Translations under genes and position numbers: made by a program
Part shown: positions 60,201 through 64,000 of the stretch, piece by piece
Layout: each line of letters starts with the position of its first letter
Numbering within the stretch: position 1 is the first letter of the stretch
The notes under the pieces: model-generated
What the model saw: only the letters and a program-made list of their open reading frames with translations
Database searches by the model: none
What the model was told of the DNA's origin: nothing
NCBI GenBank assembly: GCA_009760855.2
Contig: WPIO01000112.1
Span: 78,501-142,500, forward strand
DNA length: 64,000 bases
Reading direction: 5' to 3'
Origin: Cristatella mucedo
Lineage: Eukaryota > Bryozoa > Phylactolaemata > Cristatellidae

Positions 60201-60633
60201 ACGTGAATTTAGACTGACTTACTTTGACTCTGGCCCGGGCACAAATATAGGTAAGGGCATGAGCCGACAACGTGCGCGAACATCTACAGTAAGAACGGAT
60301 GGAAATGGCTGGCTTGTCTGAGTAGGGGCGCCAGAGAGGAAGCGATGAAAAAACTCTCTACCTGGCGCAAAAATCCTCACTTTCAATCCGCATTTCAGAT
60401 TATTGAGCAGCGAAGGGTAACAAATGGCAGCGTGAAAATGTGAAGCAGACGTGCTTAACACGCCCCAGTGCAGCCAACCACTCTCTCGCAGAAAAGCAAG
60501 CGCTGTCGCGCCTGAGCGACGGCCGCCAGCCAGCCTTCCGCAAGCCAATCATCAAGCGTCAAAAAAAGACCAACGGCTCACCTCCAAGTACTTCCGCGCA
60601 CGACAGCAGTAGTGGCAACCAGACGCGTAACAT
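48074..60633 (-). CDS. SDF2: SDF2/SDF2L1-type ER MIR-domain protein, six coding exons
   Basis: Coding exons on the minus strand are 60633-60582, 54875-54766, 51331-51249, 50226-50087, 49962-49881 and 48257-48074, total 651 nt, 216 residues plus stop. Every junction has AG/GT ends and matching phases. Residues 1-18 form a signal peptide (MLRVWLPLLLSCAEVLG). Three MIR repeats follow at about 22-75, 83-138 and 139-193, with family motifs VTCGSVIKLLN, VRLHSHDVKYGSGSGQQ, NSYWQIRGK, RNLHSHHFQSPLS, EVSAFGEEGEGD, FGRPINGQKEI and YWKVAEGIYIKPSE. The C-terminus HEEL is a KDEL-like retention signal. Length fits the family (about 211-221). Known relatives act in the ER lumen with the ERdj3/BiP chaperone system; that role here is inferred from homology. 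Whether it is SDF2 or SDF2L1 needs a tree. Introns 1, 2, 3 and 5 carry LINE/SINE copies. Confidence 0.96.
48745..48845 (-). mobile_element. SINE-B fragment in intron 5
   Basis: The minus strand keeps GACCTGGTTCAAAGTGAGTG, a B-box-like GGACTCGAGCCC and GTGAAGTGCCTGAATAGA. It is in the same direction as the gene. Confidence 0.65.
49255..49560 (+). mobile_element. LINE I 3' fragment in intron 5
   Basis: It reads a decayed C-terminus (SVGSQSLEPIT-like), then the 3' UTR to AGATTTAGTTCTCTTTCAGG and an ATTATTATTAC tail. Confidence 0.75.
49881..49962 (-). CDS. SDF2: SDF2-like exon 5
   Basis: Acceptor GCATTTCTCCAG; codes for DNWSIICTGKYWERSERVRL and KHASTE; donor AAGG|GTGAGT, phase 2. It is separated from exon 4 by a 124-bp intron. 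Confidence 0.96.
50087..50226 (-). CDS. SDF2: SDF2-like exon 4
   Basis: Acceptor CTTGGCTCGTAG; codes for QAVKCGSTIRLMHLNTRRNL, HSHHFQSPLSHNYEVSAFGE and EGEGDE; donor GAAG|GTAAGA, phase 1. This is MIR repeat 2. Confidence 0.96.
50606..50765 (+). mobile_element. SINE-B copy in intron 3
   Basis: Full-length-like: GCTGGTTTGGTCCAGCGGTT, a C-run expanded to 17 C at about 50641-50657, B box GGGCTCGAGCCCC, AGAGATTAAGTTCTCTTGGG, GCTATACAAATGAATT. Confidence 0.92.
51249..51331 (-). CDS. SDF2: SDF2-like exon 3
   Basis: Strong acceptor CTTTTGTTTTAG; codes for SVTGVSAADDHNSYWQIRGK and SGTQCTRG; donor AGG|GTACAT is weak. Phase 2. Confidence 0.93.
51508..51613. repeat. 53-bp tandem duplication
   Basis: 51508-51560 and 51561-51613 differ at only two or three positions; located in intron 2 close to exon 3. 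Confidence 0.92.
51868..52015 (-). mobile_element. SINE-A copy in intron 2
   Basis: The minus strand reads TGATGGCACAGGTGGTTGCT-like sequence, B box GGTTCGAATCC and the GCTATACAAACGATGGTG end. Confidence 0.85.
53055..53562 (+). mobile_element. LINE I 3' fragment in intron 2
   Basis: It reads LHWLPVKQSIDFKVLSLTFR, SLHSVAPAYLSDLLPHRARH, then the 3' UTR with a short deletion and GAGATTAAGTTATCTGGGGT, ending in an ACTATTACTATTAC tail. Confidence 0.88.
54240..54450 (+). mobile_element. Decayed LINE II fragment in intron 2
   Basis: Matches are patchy (GTCATAGACTGTGTAACTCA, CACCTCCTTTCCAGCAGCTC) to the C-terminal coding region of LINE II. Identification is tentative. Confidence 0.4.
54766..54875 (-). 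CDS. SDF2: SDF2-like exon 2
   Basis: Acceptor CGCTTTGCAG; codes for DDGYVTCGSVIKLLN and DVRLHSHDVKYGSGSGQQ; donor CAG|GTGGGT, phase 0. This is MIR repeat 1. Confidence 0.96.
55045..55200 (-). mobile_element. SINE-A copy in intron 1
   Basis: The minus strand keeps the AAGGTCGTAGGTTGAAATCC B-box region (mutated) and the GTGGTGATAGCCATTAAGG body with AATGAGGCTGTTAAATC. Confidence 0.78.
55420..55760 (-). mobile_element. LINE II 3' fragment in intron 1
   Basis: The minus strand reads MHADYGNFFPAVLSCYFHAT, SAMLLTLSLLHEIKSVGYRM and RIESP; the ACACTCACATTG-like end is at about 55425. Confidence 0.85.
55840..56445 (+). mobile_element. LINE I 3' fragment split by a SINE-B, intron 1
   Basis: A first block (55840-56080: FRSLHSLAPANLSEICPPQG-like) and a second block (56270-56445: 3' UTR TTTGTCCTTAATGTGCTTAC, ending AGTTTTGTATTTGTATT) are colinear around a SINE-B insertion. 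Confidence 0.72.
56085..56262 (+). mobile_element. SINE-B copy in intron 1
   Basis: GCTAATTTGGTCTAGGGGTA, B box GGGCTCGAGCCCC, AGAGATTAAGTTCTCTTGGG, GCTATATAAATGAATT, followed by AT-rich repeats. Confidence 0.9.
56826..58617 (+). mobile_element. LINE I copy with nearly intact reverse transcriptase, intron 1
   Basis: 5'-truncated copy beginning at SQSKKTTSPLEPIPTVLL. A single frame is open to 58203: SNYRPVSLLPFLSKTLERVV, DLSAAFDTIDHKVLLERL, GGPQGSVLGPVLF, active site FHFYADDTQLYL (YADD intact), LKLNDDKTNLLVMGKP and RRLQLVQNSAARLVCRERRS. A one-base deletion near 58124 shifts the frame about 95 codons before the family stop. The 3' UTR and an (ATT)n tail at 58592-58612 complete it. It lies antisense to the SDF2-like gene. 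Without an endonuclease and start it is not autonomous. Confidence 0.95.
58694..58835 (+). mobile_element. SINE-B copy lacking its B box, intron 1
   Basis: GCCGGTTTGGCCCAGTGGTC is followed by GGCCGAGGTC joined directly to CCATGGCATAT, so the B box is deleted. The AGAGATCAAGTTCTCTTAGG 3' part and GCTATACAAATGAATT are kept. Confidence 0.85.
58925..59035 (-). mobile_element. LINE I extreme 3' end, antisense, intron 1
   Basis: The minus strand reads CATGCTATCACTAATCATTT, TTGCAGCGAATGTAAATTGC, AGAGATTGAATTCTATGAGG and an (ATT)n tail. Confidence 0.78.
59725..60005 (-). mobile_element. LINE II 3' fragment, decayed, intron 1
   Basis: The minus strand reads TTATCTCTTTGTTGCG-type sequence, HQMKSVGNRMLTESCNV, and upstream CHSQQLRSHPFQPSVA-like sequence. 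A coding remnant only. Confidence 0.7.
60582..60633 (-). CDS. SDF2: SDF2-like exon 1 (signal peptide)
   Basis: ATG at 60633-60631 gives 17 codons with a Leu-rich core (WLPLLLSC) and ends G|GTGAGC, phase 1. The ATG context is CGAAATGT. It lies within the CpG-rich block. Confidence 0.88.
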
Positions 60634-61265
60634 TTCGACGCTGAGCCGCCTCGCCCGGAAGTAAGCAGCGTCCCGCTCTCGACGAACCCACTGACACGTT
60701 CCGGCTTCTGAGTGGACGGCTATATTTCGTCTCCGGCTTCAGAGAGCTGATCCTGCCAACAAACGCGTGCGCATGCGCTCTGTGACCCACCCGCCCGATT
60801 CCACCGGCGCCTACTGCGATACCGAGCCCGCGCCGTCGGACCGCGCAGGTAACGCCGCATTCGCTGGCAGCGTATTCGCCTCGGCAAAAGTAGGGACGTT
60901 GACCAGGTCCAAATCTTTCCACGAATTAGACTCCACCTTGCTGCTGCTGGTCCACGTCTCGCTTGCGGTCGTTAGTCATTAGTTGCGTTAGCTAAGTTCG
61001 CTGCACGATTAGATTATTCCGCGTTTGCCAGCCGATAACAGGTTTGCCCGCCTGCGCGGAGCAGTGACATCATCAGGGAGAACTGGCGGATTCCTTCAGA
61101 AGCGGATTACATAACCCAATCCGTCTTTTTTTCTCATTGCGAACTTTCCTCCGACCAGAGCTGGTTTTAAGCTACCACTTCAGGCAAGCGAGCAGAGCCC
61201 ACTGGGAGCTAGAGCGCTGCCGCGTTCGGACTCTCATGTAATATCTTCGACCTCGGACCGCAGAG

Positions 61266-61829
61266 ATGGACGTCCAGGATCACGCCAGCAACGGCGGCGA
61301 TGCTCACGCCTTCGATCCAGACAGGGTTCGTGCTCGCTTCTTGCTCAGCCGCAACCGCTTTCTGCCCGCTGCTAAAGGCTCCTGCCGCAGCGCCCGGCAG
61401 CGTCCGTGCGCTTCGCCGCCGGTTCGCACGCGCGGGCCCGCGTATAACCCGGCTCCATATGAGACAGCGTTTCGCTCGCGCGTCCCTTCGCAACTGCGTC
61501 GCGCCACAGCTAGTCGCGTGGGAGCTGCGGCCGCAGCTGACTGGACGGTCGGACCAACGTGCGGCGACGTCGATCGAGCCTGGAGCCGTTCGCCGTGTGG
61601 CTTCCCTCTCCCTCCCCCCCCCCGTCCGTCCGTCCGTCCGTCCGTCCGTCTGCTGCAGACGGCTGTCGCACGGGCGGCTGACTTCTTGCTGCCGCATTCG
61701 CTGCCCTCCTCGCGAGAGCGCTGGAGACCAACGCGGCGAGTCAGGTGCAGAACTGGCGACCACCACCTGTTGCATTCGTCGTGTGCCTATTTGTCGCCGG
61801 CATTAATAAGCTGTTTTGCTAATGATTAA
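61266..61829 (+). CDS. Candidate divergent first coding exon (uncertain)
   Basis: An ATG with a fair context (CAGAGATGG) opens a 187-codon frame on the plus strand, reading MDVQDHASNGGDAHAFDPDR and then an Arg/Ala/Pro-rich stretch that includes the (GTCC)n repeat. The first 20 residues look like a normal protein start; the rest looks like translated GC-rich DNA. A splice donor at AGG|GTTCGT (61326) would end the exon there, but it is weak. Overlapping frames of similar length exist on both strands. No family recognised. Confidence 0.25.
   Translation: MDVQDHASNGGDAHAFDPDRVRARFLLSRNRFLPAAKGSCRSARQRPCASPPVRTRGPAYNPAPYETAFRSRVPSQLRRATASRVGAAAAADWTVGPTCGDVDRAWSRSPCGFPLPPPPRPSVRPSVRLLQTAVARAADFLLPHSLPSSRERWRPTRRVRCRTGDHHLLHSSCAYLSPALISCFAND
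61612..61652. repeat. C-run plus (GTCC)n microsatellite
   Basis: Ten or more C followed by about seven GTCC units. Confidence 0.96.
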
Positions 61830-61902
61830 GCTATTCAGGGGTCCTCAATTCCCTGCCGGCCTACCGTGGAGCCGTGCTAATTTGACACCAGCAAGGCGGC
61901 TA

Positions 61903-61955
61903 CTGGCTCAGCCGGTTAGAGTAGTCGACCGCACGAGTGACTTGCTCCCTGCTTT
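61903..61955 (+). other. tRNA 5'-half-like sequence
   Basis: CTGGCTCAGCCGGTTAGAG is an excellent tRNA A box (TGGCNNAGNNGG), preceded by GGCGGCTA. No B box follows at the right distance, so it is a truncated tRNA or SINE head. Confidence 0.35.
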
Positions 61956-62661
<706 letters not shown>

Positions 62662-62699
62662 GGAGCGAGAATAGAAATCAGAGAGAAGGGTAGGGAGGG

Positions 62700-62708
62700 A
62701 GAGAGTAA

Positions 62709-62752
<44 letters not shown>

Positions 62753-62792
62753 GAAAGAGAGAGAGAGAGTGTGTGTGTGTGTGTGTGTGTGT
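62700..62792. repeat. (GA)n followed by (GT)n
   Basis: GA units at about 62712-62770, then GT units to 62792. Confidence 0.97.
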
Positions 62793-63118
62793 AGGAGAGA
62801 GAGAAGGGGGTTAGAGAGCAGTGGAGAGATAGACCACACTGAAGTCTTGCAAATTCGAAATTGTAGAGCTATTGCAATATTACTGAGTCTAATTTGGTGC
62901 AAAACCTACATTTGGCCCATACTGAAGGCTCTTAACTAAATAGTCTTAGGCAAGCCGGATGACAATTGGGTTTTGCTAGGAAATGAGCTTAGCCGGTGCA
63001 CTATTGTTTTCATACTACTGCACATGTCCGATTACCTCCAAAATGGACAATACAGTCGTTTTCAAGGTGCTGTAAAATGCAGAAATGCACCATTTAAAAT
63101 TAACTATAGGTATCGAAG

Positions 63119-63391
63119 ATGCTTTCATTCGTTATTTTCCTGTTACATCTACTTTTTTGGATCGCCACCGTGAGAGGCATAACTTTGTTTGGGCACATTC
63201 GTTCTTTGAGTTTCCGTCTAATGTTTCACGGACGAATGCTGAGTACTCGTCATAAACAAGGGGTCGTCGATATTTTTTGCACTCGAGTATGTAGAATCAC
63301 TAAGCTTGCTCAAAATGTCGATGCTAACTCTTCGAACTTGCCTAGTTTTTCTAGTTACAAGCACTTTTACGAACGTTGCCTACTCAAGTGA
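63119..63391 (+). CDS. Small open frame with signal-peptide-like start (doubtful)
   Basis: Ninety codons starting MLSFVIFLLHLLFWIATVRG, a strongly hydrophobic N-terminus with a plausible cleavage after VRG. The rest has three Cys (FCTRVC, RCLL) and is unrecognised. No splice sites or regulatory support; a second frame at 63306 also starts hydrophobically, so chance is likely. Confidence 0.2.
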   Translation: MLSFVIFLLHLLFWIATVRGITLFGHIRSLSFRLMFHGRMLSTRHKQGVVDIFCTRVCRITKLAQNVDANSSNLPSFSSYKHFYERCLLK

Positions 63392-63489
63392 ACCCTGCGT
63401 TCTAATGAAATTTTACACATATAACCCTGAAATATTTATGGTTTATCTTGATCCCCATGGTGCAGGGATTTTTCGGACGAGCAATTTAT

Positions 63490-63850
<361 letters not shown>

Positions 63851-63955
63851 GGCCTAGTTGCAGTAAGCAATAAAGAATTGCCCGATGGCATGCCACTGGA
63901 TCAGAACCAGCATGTTGGTCATGGAGTGGGAGTACCTCATCACTGGACTAAAATC
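63851..63955 (-). mobile_element. SINE-A-like fragment
   Basis: The minus strand has AGTCCAGTGATGAGGTACTC, a B-box-like GGTTCTGATCC and CAATTCTTTATTGCTTACTG. Partial and mutated. Confidence 0.5.
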
Positions 63956-64000
63956 TGTGTCATAGACATCTGCAAATATGCATGTGTTTACATAAAAAAT

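Larger units (their letters stand above)
60430..61800. promoter_or_regulatory. CpG-island promoter region of the SDF2-like gene
   Basis: CpG dinucleotides and G+C rise sharply here compared with the rest of the window. Exon 1 of the SDF2-like gene lies at its left end. Candidate sites seen: CCCGGAAGT (ETS type) at 60654-60662, about 21 bases upstream of the ATG, and CCACGTCT at 60952-60959, whose reverse AGACGTGG is one base from the UPR element core TGACGTGG. The island extends far upstream, consistent with a bidirectional promoter. Site functions are inference. Confidence 0.65.

Noticed and set aside
60229-60290. A possible second coding exon for the SDF2-like gene, with good acceptor and donor signs on the minus strand.
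   Set aside because: Exon 1 joins in phase to the clear SDF2 exon at 54875-54766; the extra segment has no counterpart in the family.
61209-61775. 188-codon minus-strand frame in the CpG island.
   Set aside because: GC-rich DNA keeps several frames open on both strands; composition is Arg/Ala/Gly-rich with no domain.

Overview
This window looks like a piece of a repeat-rich animal (metazoan) nuclear genome. The evidence is introns, non-LTR retrotransposons of the L2/CR1 type, tRNA-derived SINEs, a hAT transposase relic and many long dinucleotide microsatellites. There are no operons, no bacterial-type gene density and no prokaryotic mobile elements. The sequence alone does not fix the species; an invertebrate is plausible but not shown.

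One complete host gene can be read. It is an SDF2/SDF2L1-type ER-lumen MIR-domain protein on the minus strand, with six coding exons between 60633 and 48074. All splice phases agree and give a 216-residue product with a signal peptide, a KDEL-like HEEL end and the family motifs. Exon 1 lies in a CpG-rich, GC-rich block (about 60.4-61.8 kb) that looks like a promoter and may be bidirectional, with a candidate divergent start codon at 61266 on the plus strand. Introns 1, 2, 3 and 5 are filled with LINE and SINE copies. A second, less certain host feature is a terminal exon on the minus strand (15453-15132) for a small single-pass membrane protein, with a splice acceptor before it and an AATAAA signal after it.

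Almost everything else is transposon-derived. LINE family I (L2/CR1-like, tail (ATT)n) is present in over 20 copies. The longest run is 17.2-23.7 kb, where three copies in the same direction sit end to end and a fourth follows in antisense; the cleanest reverse transcriptase is at 56.8-58.6 kb. LINE family II (3' end ACATTACATT-like) has about nine copies, and there are traces of a third family. SINE-A (box B GGTTCGAATCC) and SINE-B (box B GGCTCGAGCC) are both tRNA-derived. The 3' end of SINE-B copies the 3' end of LINE I, which suggests a LINE-SINE partnership.

By region: 0-3.5 kb, nothing recognised; 3.5-11.8 kb, LINE and SINE copies, a possible solo LTR and an (ACTCG)n array; 12.1-13.4 kb, hAT transposase relic; 14-17 kb, LINE II, the membrane-protein exon, SINEs and a C/G-rich array of kappaB-like decamers; 17.2-30 kb, LINE/SINE nest; 31-32.5 kb, microsatellites and an unidentified broken reading frame; 33.7-38.4 kb, a LINE II copy interrupted by a SINE and by a 3.2-kb element with about 430-bp terminal inverted repeats and about 14 degenerate tandem units inside; 39-48 kb, repeats; 48-61.8 kb, the SDF2-like gene and its CpG island; 62-64 kb, long GT and CT tracts and LINE II/SINE fragments.

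The most unusual structure is the 34.2-37.4 kb inverted-repeat element with its satellite-like core.
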